Shown: positions 1-7,513 of the stretch, piece by piece
Layout: each line of letters opens with the position of its first letter
Position numbering within the stretch: the first letter of the stretch is position 1
Assembly: GCA_012103495.1 (NCBI GenBank)
Contig: WLWR01000002.1
Coordinates: forward strand, 1 to 25,732
DNA from: Legionellales bacterium
Lineage (GTDB): Bacteria > Pseudomonadota > Gammaproteobacteria > WLWR01
Length of the DNA: 25,732 nt
Direction of reading: 5' to 3'
The notes under the pieces: model-generated
Seen by the model: the letters and a program-made list of their open reading frames with translations, nothing else
The model's database searches: none
Told to the model about the DNA's origin: nothing
Translations under genes and position numbers: made by a program

Positions 1-1
1 G

Positions 2-943
2 CAGCTAGTTGCTGGTACTTATGCCCGCCAAATTTGCCAAAGACTGCTTATTGATCTGTCTTATAATTCCAGTCGTCTGGAGGGGAATACCTATTCCCGC
101 CTGGACACGCAAAAATTAGTCGAAGAAGGCATTGCGGCAGAAGGTAAGGTTCATGAAGAAACTGTGATGATTATGAACCACAAAGAGGCGATTTTGTTTC
201 TGGTGGAAAACGCGCAGGATATTGAGCTAAACAGTTTGACCATTCGCAACGTGCACTATTTGTTATCTCAAGATTTGCTTGCCTCATCTGATGCTTGTGG
301 AAACATTCGAGCAATTGAGGTGGATATTGGGCAGTCCACGTATAAACCACTTGGCAACCAGCACTCCTTAAAAGAATTCTTCGAATTGATTTTGCAAAAA
401 GCAAAAAAGATCAAAGACTCTTTCGAGCAAAGCTTCTTTTTATTGATCCATCTTTCCTATTTGCAAGCATTTGAGGATGTAAACAAAAGAACGTCTCGCT
501 TGAGTTGCAATATCCCACTTATTAAAAACAATCTGTGTCCACTCAGTTTTACTGACGTATCACGAGATGATTACACCGTAGCACTGTTAGCCATCTACGA
601 GAAAAATGATGTCCAGCCGATGCTTGATCTTTTTTCCTGGACGTATTCCCGCTCTTGCAGGCTATACAGCGTAGTCAAACAATCGTTAGGGGAAATTGAT
701 GCCTTTCGTATTCAATACAGACAGCAACGCAAAGCCGTGATGGGTCAAATTGTTAGACAAGGTTTGCACGGTATAGAGGTTGAACAATTTATAGAAGCAT
801 ACTGTCGCAAACAAAACATCGAAGCCATTGATAAATTTACTGCTATGACGTTAGCCGATCTCAGCTCGTTGCATGCAGGAGCTATCATTGGCTTAGGTAT
901 TACAGAAGTACAGCTCAATACTTGGCTTTCCAACAAGGCCTAA
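2..943 (+). CDS. Fic-fold family protein with degenerate catalytic motif, 5' end outside window
   Basis: The frame is open from the first bases, so the true start lies left of the window; 313 residues are visible. Visible residues 23-28 read SSRLEG, which fits the inhibitory-helix motif (S/T)xxxE(G/N) of Fic proteins that carry their own N-terminal inhibitor helix. The Fic loop is at 464-499 and reads QAFEDVNKRTSR instead of the canonical HxFx(D/E)GNGRxxR: the catalytic His is Gln, the first Gly is Val and the second is Lys, while the anion-binding Asn and both Arg remain. Fic enzymes normally transfer AMP or another phosphate-linked group to a target protein hydroxyl; without the His this copy may be inactive or do something else. 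The fold assignment is firm enough, but activity is not shown. The C-terminal ~150 residues are helical and I do not recognise them. A repeat block follows the stop. Confidence 0.8.
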   Translation, partial: QLVAGTYARQICQRLLIDLSYNSSRLEGNTYSRLDTQKLVEEGIAAEGKVHEETVMIMNHKEAILFLVENAQDIELNSLTIRNVHYLLSQDLLASSDACGNIRAIEVDIGQSTYKPLGNQHSLKEFFELILQKAKKIKDSFEQSFFLLIHLSYLQAFEDVNKRTSRLSCNIPLIKNNLCPLSFTDVSRDDYTVALLAIYEKNDVQPMLDLFSWTYSRSCRLYSVVKQSLGEIDAFRIQYRQQRKAVMGQIVRQGLHGIEVEQFIEAYCRKQNIEAIDKFTAMTLADLSSLHAGAIIGLGITEVQLNTWLSNKA

Positions 944-992
944 AAAACATTTAATCTTTCTTTAGGTTGAATTTTAATAAATAAAAGATGGG

Positions 993-1091
993 GAAATCGG
1001 GGGACAGTATACTTATTTAAAAATTGAAATCGGGGGACAGTATACTTATTTAAAAATTGAAATCGGGGGACAGTATACTTATTTAAAAATT
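993..1091. repeat. Three perfect 33-bp tandem direct repeats
   Basis: Three identical 33-bp units sit head to tail at 993-1025, 1026-1058 and 1059-1091, with no spacer. Each unit starts GAAATCGGGGGACAG, contains the palindrome AGTATACT and ends in an AT-rich tail. Lack of unique spacers rules out a CRISPR. The G-run plus AGTATACT core resembles intergenic repeats that I associate with IS200-like (REP-associated) transposases in proteobacteria; that link is from memory and no transposase is present here. The minus-strand open frame across the block is a by-product of the 33-bp (11-codon) period. Confidence 0.95.
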
Positions 1092-1118
1092 GAATTAAGT
1101 ATACTGTCCCCCGATTTC
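1059..1118. repeat. Inverted copy of the 33-bp repeat forming a 22-bp perfect hairpin
   Basis: The first 22 bases of the third unit (1059-1080) are matched exactly, as reverse complement, by 1097-1118. The 16-nt AT-rich segment between them would be the loop. As RNA this gives a very stable hairpin between the Fic-fold gene and the permease gene, and it could stop transcription from either side, although there is no classic U-tract on the 3' side. Confidence 0.93.
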
Positions 1119-1209
1119 TTTGAAGATGTGAGATGGGGTATAGGTGAACAAGGGTCCGGTTTAAAAACATGCTATGCTGTGGCCCGATACATGGGAGGTA
1201 GTGCGACTG

Positions 1210-2613
1210 ATGGAAATCAAACCGGTTATTTTATGGACCGACGCTCTGATTTATTTACTGGTAATCGCCCTCATTGCCAGTGGGTGGTGGATTAAACGCA
1301 AAGCCCATTTGCGCGCGGCATGGCGTCAAGTGTTAAGCAATCGATTGGCTTTAATGGCTTTGGTGATCTTAGGGATTTATTTTGCTATTGGTTTGTTGGA
1401 TTCCATCCATTTTCAACGTGCGTTGCCAAGCACGGAGCAGCAAGTACAACCGCAATATTCAGCACAAGTGGATAGTTTGTTTGATGTTTTGATCAGTCCA
1501 TTGGGCCAGCGATATGAAAAAACTTATTCGGCTCCTTTCGCTCTGCATGGATTTGTTAAAGAAAGTACGCGTTCTGAATCGGATCAATTTGTCAGCACGT
1601 ATGCTCGGTTGCAATATGCAGGCATTGGGGTTGCTAGCCAAATGGAGAAACTATTGGATATTTTGTGGCGGATCACGTCAGGAATCGTTGCAGGATTGGC
1701 AGTGTGGGGGATCAGTTTGCTGGTGATCTTGGCATGGCAGACTTATTGGAAACAGCAATCATTTCGAGCCGGTTGGCAACGGTTGTGGCGAAAACAACCA
1801 ACGATTTCATGGCGTTTGTTGGCCCTCACCGCATTGGTCATGTTAATGCTGATTGGCAGTGCTATGTTGTTGGCACAAAATTATCATTTGTTGGGAACGG
1901 ATAAAGTTGGACAGGATATTTTTTATTTAGCCTTAAAAAGTATTCGCACCGGGTTGGTAATTGGTACTCTGACCACTTTGGTGATGTTGCCATTTGCCCT
2001 TGGCTTAGGGATTGCCGCCGGTTATTTTTCTGGAATCGTTGACGACATCATTCAATACATTTACACCACACTCAGTTCCATTCCCGGTGTGTTACTGATT
2101 GCCTCAGCCATTTTATCGTTGCAAATTTTTATCGCCAACCATCCGCAAGTGTTTGCCAATTTAGCACAGCGCGACGATGCTCGATTGTTAGCATTGTGCT
2201 TTATTTTGGGGATCACTAGTTGGACCAGTTTGTGTCGTCTGCTGCGTGGTGAAACGTTAAAAGTGCGGGAGATGGATTATGTGCAAGCGGCGATTGCTTT
2301 GGGTGTACGCAAGATTACTTTATTGGTTCGTCACATTTTACCCAATGTCATGCATATTGTATTGATTGTGATAATTTTGGATTTTAGTGCGTTGGTGTTG
2401 GCTGAGGCAGTGCTATCGTATGTTGGGGTCGGGGTTGCACCTAGTACCATTAGTTGGGGGAATATGATTAACAGTGCTCGTTTGGAGTTAGCGCGTGAAC
2501 CGGTGGTCTGGTGGCCCATCACTGCGGCATTTGTATTTATGTTTATCTTAGTACTGGCAGCGAATTTATTTGCCGACAGTGTGCGCGATGCGTTGGATCC
2601 GAGGACGAAGTAA
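1210..2613 (+). CDS. ABC transporter permease, DppC/OppC (peptide/nickel) type with N-terminal extension
   Basis: This is an inner-membrane subunit of an ATP-driven importer of the dipeptide/oligopeptide class, 467 residues. The C-terminal half is the conserved core: a transmembrane pair (GLVIGTLTTL, then SIPGVLLIA), an EAA loop around residues 347-380 (contact site for the ATPase; REMDYVQAAIALGV), and the ending DALDPRTK typical of DppC-like proteins. The N-terminal ~210 residues add about four hydrophobic segments with an extracytoplasmic loop near residues 70-140, so it is much longer than the usual ~300 residues. I chose ATG 1210 because GGGAGG at 1193-1198 is well placed for it; an in-frame ATG at 1174 lacks such a site. 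No partner permease, binding protein or ATPase gene is in the window; the repeat block lies where a partner gene would be expected. Substrate unknown. Confidence 0.85.
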   Translation: MEIKPVILWTDALIYLLVIALIASGWWIKRKAHLRAAWRQVLSNRLALMALVILGIYFAIGLLDSIHFQRALPSTEQQVQPQYSAQVDSLFDVLISPLGQRYEKTYSAPFALHGFVKESTRSESDQFVSTYARLQYAGIGVASQMEKLLDILWRITSGIVAGLAVWGISLLVILAWQTYWKQQSFRAGWQRLWRKQPTISWRLLALTALVMLMLIGSAMLLAQNYHLLGTDKVGQDIFYLALKSIRTGLVIGTLTTLVMLPFALGLGIAAGYFSGIVDDIIQYIYTTLSSIPGVLLIASAILSLQIFIANHPQVFANLAQRDDARLLALCFILGITSWTSLCRLLRGETLKVREMDYVQAAIALGVRKITLLVRHILPNVMHIVLIVIILDFSALVLAEAVLSYVGVGVAPSTISWGNMINSARLELAREPVVWWPITAAFVFMFILVLAANLFADSVRDALDPRTK

Positions 2614-2903
2614 TTATCTTTTGATAACCCTTGGCTAAAGTTTTAAATTTGACAAAAGCCAGTTTTGAGTACTTATTAGACGAAAATTGTGTTGAGAATG
2701 TGTCGTATATATGGTTTTTTTGATTGGGGAGTGGGTCATTTATTCTTAACAAGGGTTATTTTTTGATGAAAAAAAGAACAAAATGGTTAATTTTGTGCAA
2801 ATACTTTGCTATTTAGGCTAAATAATCTATACTACGTGAAATGTCAAGGCGATGTTGTTTGAGGCGCTATCTCAATTAATCATATTTCTAAGGTTTGCAA
2901 ATA
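2614..2903. other. AT-rich gene-free gap with long-range inverted repeat
   Basis: There is no credible gene in these 290 bases. ATAACCCTTG at 2624-2633 is the exact reverse complement of CAAGGGTTAT at 2750-2759, the latter followed by a T-run. The two arms are 116 nt apart, so this may be the edge of a small decayed element or a coincidence. The right part holds the probable promoter of the next gene. Confidence 0.5.
2806..2833 (+). promoter_or_regulatory. Possible sigma70 promoter with a palindromic operator-like site
   Basis: TATACT at 2828-2833 fits a -10 box; TTGCTA at 2806-2811 is a partial -35 with 16-nt spacing. The spacer contains a perfect 15-bp palindrome TATTTAGGCTAAATA (2810-2824), in a position where a bound repressor would block RNA polymerase. 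The large orphan gene begins 71 nt downstream. Confidence 0.4.
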
Positions 2904-5900
2904 ATGACTCAGCGAGTTTTTTCCGAAAGATTAGAGCAATTAAAGCAAGTAGTAGAACCTCTACTCGTTAAGCCTGATTCATGGGGAATTTTTTGCGAAA
3001 ATATACGAGAGTGTGTTAACAAAAGTAATCTCACTGATTTGCTTGATACTTATATTTCTTCTAGTCAATTGAATGGAAAGAATGTTGCGAACGACGTGAC
3101 ATCTTTTTTAAAAGAGGTGAGGTTGCAAGATGTTGAGGTTGAAGCAGAAGATAAAGATGCACGAAACTACAAGTTGAGGTTGCAAGATGTTGAGGTTGAA
3201 GCAGAAGATAAAGATGCACGAAACTACACTGCTGCTGACCCTAGTAACACTTTGAAACAAATTACTGTAGTGAATCATCGTTTGCAAAATGGTGGTGTTC
3301 GATTGGTGGATTGGCTAACAGCTGAATCTACTTCTTGTGATAAATTTCTCTTTGATATTTTAGAACAAAAGGCGGCAGATCCTTTTTATAACCCAATGTT
3401 TACCGCGATATACCAATCGCTATTTGGTGGTGTATCTGAGTCAGAGCAATTTGATATAGCGAATAAACAAGATAAACAATTGTTTGAATTAATTGTGCAA
3501 CCGTTTGCTTATTTGGCATTGGCTGAATACATGAAACCCCAACAAACTCTTACAGTGGAGCAATGTTGTCAGTCCTTTGGTATATGGTTTGAGTGCTACC
3601 AAGATTTTTTTGTTGATATGTGGTGTATTCAGGAAGAAATACGAAGCTGTGAAGAGCAAATATTGAATATCAATAACAACGGTGATAGTTCCAGCAATCA
3701 ACAGCAGCCAGAGATAGTTACAGATAAACAAGCGTTGCAAAACAGAAGAGCCCAGTTGAGCGCCAAGTTTGATAAAAATCGACAGGCACTGTTTGCTTTT
3801 GTATTAAAGGATGAGAAAGGTTTACCAATCAAACCGGTACGACATCAGAAAGTTCGCGGCGCAAGCTCAGAGAATGAGTCTTTCCAAGAATTAATCAGCT
3901 TATTCAACAATAATGAAATATGGGAATCATTTTTGAGTAAACAGATAGACGGACTTAAGTTTGGTCTTGAACCTATCATCAAAACTTTTATTGCTTTTGA
4001 GCATTCTGATAGTCAAGAAACGTCGATAATAATGAAGCGAATCGGACACATGAAGTTGAGTGAGGTCCAGTTCACGCCAATAAGTGATTTTAAGGAGACT
4101 CATCAGCGAACCAGTGATACCTATTTTGCTCATACAGGTCCCAATTTAGACAGCAATGGCGTTTATATCGTTGATTGTGCTTTACGACACGATGTTCGCT
4201 TATATCCACAATTAAAGAAAAAACAGGCAGAGGCAAAGCATGCGGGACAGGCAGAAAAAACTCTGAAGGATGCATTAGCTGAAATAGCTGACAAGCCTGA
4301 ACTTGATGCGACCGTTATGGATTTCTACAAAGTATTGATAATCTTAATAGGGAAAGAAAACATACTTGGTGAAAACTTAGGGCTGTCAGACCAACTTGTA
4401 AAACAAATGCTTAACACCATTGTTTCACCATTTATCTATCGACTTGTCTATGATTCGCGTTCTGACCAATCTAATTCTGAACTTACAGCACAACAACGGT
4501 GTGGTTCTGAATTTATAACGTGGCTCAATCAACACAAAGATTTTTTCACATATATGTGGAAGCTTCAACAGGTTGTTCAAGCAGCATGTCAATTGCAGAA
4601 TGAATCACCAAACCATGATGAAAAAAGTGTAAAAGGGAAAGGAAAACAACGTGTGGCGATGTTGCAATATAAATTTGCAGCAGCTCAACAATTTTTCTTT
4701 GACCGATTTTTTTCTGATGCTGAGCATTATCAACAAGGGTTTGGCAGTCAATTTGATCTTGGATGTTCGGATTTACATGAGACTCTGATTCAAGAAATGA
4801 TTATGCAGCATAGACTTCAAACACTTCAACAAGTTACACCAATTGAACGAGAAGATTATCAGGGTCCAGCGATAACGGAGCAGCAGACAATACTCAATGA
4901 AATGTTCAAGCTGTTTAAGACAGAGGCAGAGACTAAACGAAAACAATTATTGGCTGATGCAGCGAATGATCCTGCGAACAGCATTCATTTGCTTAAAGCT
5001 GTGAAGGTTTTAGATGATAAGTTGGGTAACTTTGATGGCTGGTTGTTAGATTGCCACGCTGATTTTTTAAAAGAGATACAAAAGATTAAGGGACAGATTA
5101 GTGAATGTCAATTGTTGTTAGATGGGGATGAAAAAGAGAAAAGTAAAGAAGATTTGTTGCAAGTGAAGCATCAACAAAAAGCGTTTCAGAATGGATTTAC
5201 AATCGCCCAGCAATTTTTTGTTGACAGCTTTCTTTCTGCCCCAGTCGGATTTGATAGTCAATTTAAGTTTGAACCTTCTCGATCATTTAGACTTGCTGTT
5301 CAACATTGGCTTAACAAACTTCATTCGACCTATGAATTTGTTCAAGAAGCTGAATCAAAGTCAAAAGAAAGACAGCAACTTGAAATGTTGAGTGAATTGC
5401 TTGGGATAAATGCGCCTCCACTCGTTAGAAGCCGATTAAAGTTTCCACAAAATACTCAGATAGAGTTGAAATTACAAGCGATTCATCAGGCTTTTTATCC
5501 TATTTTATTGAAAGCAAAAGAACTGTTTGAAGAAGGCAAAGCAAATCTTGAAAGTTTTGCTTTAATAGGAGTTTGTAACAGTTTGAAAGTTGAACTGGAT
5601 AATCTTGCTAATCAGTTATTACTGCCGATAGAGATAGATGATGCGGTGGATGATGATAAGAAAAGTGTTCCAAGTCACGAAGAATCGATTGGAGAGGACC
5701 GACCGTTAAGTGATAAACAGATCCAGCTGATGAGCAGTTTTCTGACGCGAAGTGACGAGATTTTTACTGATGCCTTAGAAGATAAAGCACTGCAACACCA
5801 TCGAAATCTTTTCAGTAGAGTATTTAGTAAATTGTATGATTTCTTTTGTAAAATCATCCATTCTGAGAAACGATTTGATACCAATCGAGTGGTTAAAATA

Positions 5901-6020
5901 AAAAAATCTTATCAGAAACTGCACAGTATGTTTTCACCCAAGGAAGCTTCACTGTCGTCAGGAAAAGTGGAAGCCAAAGGATCTGAACCACTATCACCAC
6001 CACCTAAATGGTTTTATTAA
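2904..6020 (+). CDS. Large orphan protein with three diverged internal repeats and a perfect short tandem duplication
   Basis: I do not recognise this 1038-residue protein. It has no signal peptide and no membrane segment, is rich in Gln, Lys, Glu and Phe, and looks largely alpha-helical. Three stretches look homologous: residues ~163-300, ~472-603 and ~665-777. Shared positions include an Ile-Val-x-Pro-Phe helix (repeats 1 and 2 only), then W-hydrophobic...DFF (WFECYQDFF, WLNQHKDFF, WLLDCHADF), a helix with a Cys (SCEEQ, AACQLQ, SECQLL), a charged insert, and a helix ending in aromatics (QQFFFDRFF, QQFFVDSFL). Repeats 2 and 3 continue with GF(G/D)SQF. Residues 73-91 and 92-110 are an exact duplication. 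The C-terminus is Ser/Pro-rich and ends PPPKWFY. I chose ATG 2904 (AAGG 10 nt upstream); an in-frame TTG at 2895 is less likely. By eye it is more AT-rich than the housekeeping genes. A secreted effector is possible but unproven. Confidence 0.85.
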   Translation: MTQRVFSERLEQLKQVVEPLLVKPDSWGIFCENIRECVNKSNLTDLLDTYISSSQLNGKNVANDVTSFLKEVRLQDVEVEAEDKDARNYKLRLQDVEVEAEDKDARNYTAADPSNTLKQITVVNHRLQNGGVRLVDWLTAESTSCDKFLFDILEQKAADPFYNPMFTAIYQSLFGGVSESEQFDIANKQDKQLFELIVQPFAYLALAEYMKPQQTLTVEQCCQSFGIWFECYQDFFVDMWCIQEEIRSCEEQILNINNNGDSSSNQQQPEIVTDKQALQNRRAQLSAKFDKNRQALFAFVLKDEKGLPIKPVRHQKVRGASSENESFQELISLFNNNEIWESFLSKQIDGLKFGLEPIIKTFIAFEHSDSQETSIIMKRIGHMKLSEVQFTPISDFKETHQRTSDTYFAHTGPNLDSNGVYIVDCALRHDVRLYPQLKKKQAEAKHAGQAEKTLKDALAEIADKPELDATVMDFYKVLIILIGKENILGENLGLSDQLVKQMLNTIVSPFIYRLVYDSRSDQSNSELTAQQRCGSEFITWLNQHKDFFTYMWKLQQVVQAACQLQNESPNHDEKSVKGKGKQRVAMLQYKFAAAQQFFFDRFFSDAEHYQQGFGSQFDLGCSDLHETLIQEMIMQHRLQTLQQVTPIEREDYQGPAITEQQTILNEMFKLFKTEAETKRKQLLADAANDPANSIHLLKAVKVLDDKLGNFDGWLLDCHADFLKEIQKIKGQISECQLLLDGDEKEKSKEDLLQVKHQQKAFQNGFTIAQQFFVDSFLSAPVGFDSQFKFEPSRSFRLAVQHWLNKLHSTYEFVQEAESKSKERQQLEMLSELLGINAPPLVRSRLKFPQNTQIELKLQAIHQAFYPILLKAKELFEEGKANLESFALIGVCNSLKVELDNLANQLLLPIEIDDAVDDDKKSVPSHEESIGEDRPLSDKQIQLMSSFLTRSDEIFTDALEDKALQHHRNLFSRVFSKLYDFFCKIIHSEKRFDTNRVVKIKKSYQKLHSMFSPKEASLSSGKVEAKGSEPLSPPPKWFY
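3118..3228 (+). repeat. Perfect in-frame tandem duplication, 57-bp period
   Basis: Bases 3118-3171 and 3175-3228 are identical over 54 positions at an offset of 57, so 19 codons were duplicated in frame. The encoded unit begins RLQDVEVEAEDKDARNY. Identity at silent positions shows that the duplication is recent, unlike the old, diverged three-fold repeats elsewhere in the same protein. Confidence 0.97.
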
Positions 6021-6084
6021 AATTCCGTTCGAACTCATTAATCTACCACCCACAGCACGCTTAAAATGCCACTTACTGTGAATA

Positions 6085-6139
6085 TATACCCATTCCACTT
6101 CAAGATGCGAATTTTAAGCTTGCATTGAATGGCATCTTG
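6085..6139. repeat. Dispersed 27-bp intergenic repeat, copy 1, with adjoining hairpin
   Basis: Bases 6085-6111 begin TATACCCATTCCACTTCAAG and match 8615-8641 with one difference. In this copy CAAGATGC (6101-6108) pairs with GCATCTTG (6132-6139), giving an 8-bp stem. It lies between the convergent ends of the orphan gene and ppsR, a typical site for REP-like elements or bidirectional terminators. Confidence 0.75.
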
Positions 6140-6152
6140 TGCCGTAAGGTTT

Positions 6153-6974
6153 TCACCCAACCCGACGCTCAATCTGCGTCTTAGCTAAAATCTTCGTGGC
6201 AATTTCTTCAATTGAATAATACGTCGTATTCAAGCAGGGCAATTGTTCGCGTTGATAAATAGTTTTGGCTTCATTGACTTCACGGCGGCATTGTTCCAAC
6301 GATGAGTATTGACTGTTAGGACGTCGCTCGCTGCGAATGCCTTGCAAGCGTTCGGGATCAATCACTAAGCCAAACAATTTTGCTTTATGCGGTTTGAGTG
6401 ATGCAGGCAATGCCAAGTGGTGTAATTCTTCGTCGGTCAATGGATAGTTAGCCGCGAGGATGCCAAATTGCAGAGCGAGGTATAAACAAGTAGGTGTTTT
6501 ACCACAGCGCGAGACCCCAACCAAAATTACATCCGCTCGATGATAATGGTTCACTTTGATGCCATCGTCGTGTTGCAATGCAAAGTTCACCGCATCGATA
6601 CGATGCTTGTACGACTCAAAATTAATCATGCTATGCGATTTACCGACGGAATAGGTTGATTGACTGCCCAGCTCTTGTTCCAAAGGTTTCAAAAATGTAT
6701 GAAAAAAATCAAACAGTTGTCCTTGGCTTTGTTGAATGATCGCTTGAATCTCTGGACGTACTAAGGTGGCGAACACTAAAGGTTTGATTTGATCTTGTTG
6801 ATAGGCGTGATTGATTTTTTCAACCACAGCATGAGCTTTTTTTGCAGTGTCCACATAAGGGATGGTTTCTGTATTGAAAGTGACGTTTTCAAATTGAGTA
6901 AGCAAACTATGACCTAATGATTCGGCGGTGATCCCCGTGCTGTCTGAAATAAAAAACACTCTGCGCTGTTGCAT
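6153..6974 (-). CDS. ppsR: Phosphoenolpyruvate synthase regulatory kinase/pyrophosphorylase
   Basis: Bifunctional regulator (DUF299/PPPase family) that inactivates PEP synthase by ADP-dependent phosphorylation of a Thr and reactivates it by Pi-dependent dephosphorylation, which controls the pyruvate-to-PEP step of gluconeogenesis in the cytoplasm. The protein opens VFFISDSTGITAESLG, a family signature. The nucleotide-binding loop GVSRCGKTPT starts at residue 153, and RIDAVNFALQHDDG at ~125-138 is also characteristic. I chose the ATG at 6974 (273 residues, matching the family) because AGGA lies 9 nt upstream; an in-frame ATG at 7004 would overlap the stop of the preceding gene. The upstream DUF503 gene ends 26 nt before this start, so the two are probably co-transcribed. 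ppsA itself is not in the window. Confidence 0.93.
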   Translation of the reverse strand: MQQRRVFFISDSTGITAESLGHSLLTQFENVTFNTETIPYVDTAKKAHAVVEKINHAYQQDQIKPLVFATLVRPEIQAIIQQSQGQLFDFFHTFLKPLEQELGSQSTYSVGKSHSMINFESYKHRIDAVNFALQHDDGIKVNHYHRADVILVGVSRCGKTPTCLYLALQFGILAANYPLTDEELHHLALPASLKPHKAKLFGLVIDPERLQGIRSERRPNSQYSSLEQCRREVNEAKTIYQREQLPCLNTTYYSIEEIATKILAKTQIERRVG

Positions 6975-7000
6975 GTTAACAATTCCTATATAAAACCGAT

Positions 7001-7300
7001 TCAATCGGTGGTGATGGTTTGCTGCTGAATATCGATGATTTCAGCATCCATGAATAATTCATGTTGCCAGTAATTTATCACTTGTCCGATAAACGATTCA
7101 AGCGGACGGCGCTGATAATTGATCGCTGCAATGGCCAATGTGGTTAATTGCCATTGGTCGTGATGCTCAACTTCAGCCACCATCAATTGGGCAAACCGAT
7201 GACGCAGTTTACCTTTGATCGATTGAATGATTTGGCGTTTCTGCTTCAAACTGTGTACATAAGGCATGCGCAATGTTACTTTCGCGTAGCTAATATGCAT
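7001..7300 (-). CDS. DUF503 family small protein (YlxP-like)
   Basis: A 99-residue protein of the DUF503 family. The hallmark is at residues ~14-30, VHSLKQKRQIIQSIKGKL, followed by AEVEHHDQWQLTTLAIAAI, close to the family pattern of a basic helix and then AEVdhqDxWQ. The family has a ferredoxin-like fold; in Firmicutes the gene lies near rbfA/infB and a ribosome-related role has been suggested, but no biochemical function is firmly known to me. AGAGGA 7 nt before the ATG is a good ribosome binding site. Here it is the first gene of a two-gene unit with ppsR, not next to translation genes. Confidence 0.85.
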   Translation of the reverse strand: MHISYAKVTLRMPYVHSLKQKRQIIQSIKGKLRHRFAQLMVAEVEHHDQWQLTTLAIAAINYQRRPLESFIGQVINYWQHELFMDAEIIDIQQQTITTD

Positions 7301-7436
7301 GATATTTCCTCTAATTTGATGCTTCTATAGTTGTTTGTACTTTCAGTGATGAGCCAGTGCGATAGCGCGGTAGAACATCAACTCTTTTCAATACAGAAAA
7401 TTATAAGCCTATTTTCCCCACAGAAAAGGTTTTATG

Positions 7437-7445
7437 TGGTATAAT
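7437..7445 (+). promoter_or_regulatory. Extended -10 promoter of sspA
   Basis: TGGTATAAT at 7437-7445 is a perfect extended -10 (TGn plus TATAAT). The -35 region (7417-7422) is poor, as is common for extended -10 promoters. The start codon of sspA is 69 nt downstream. Confidence 0.65.
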
Positions 7446-7513
7446 AACCGCGTTTTTTAGACCTCTAACACACTTAAGACTTAATTTTAAATAACCTAAG
7501 GAGTAACGCACCG

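Noticed and set aside
1026..1046. TTGAAA ... TATACT promoter in each 33-bp repeat
   Set aside because: The spacing between the two boxes is only about 11-12 nt, too short for sigma70.
993..1118. CRISPR-like array
   Set aside because: The repeats are directly adjacent without unique spacers, one copy is inverted, and there are no cas genes.
940..1170. Minus-strand open frame with a repeated FLNKYTVPRFQ peptide
   Set aside because: It is the translation of the three 33-bp DNA repeats, whose length is a multiple of three; no ribosome binding site and no family resemblance.
6058..6071. 14-base word CGCTTAAAATGCCA shared with 13325-13338
   Set aside because: One 14-mer match is expected by chance in a window of this size, and the flanks are only weakly alike.
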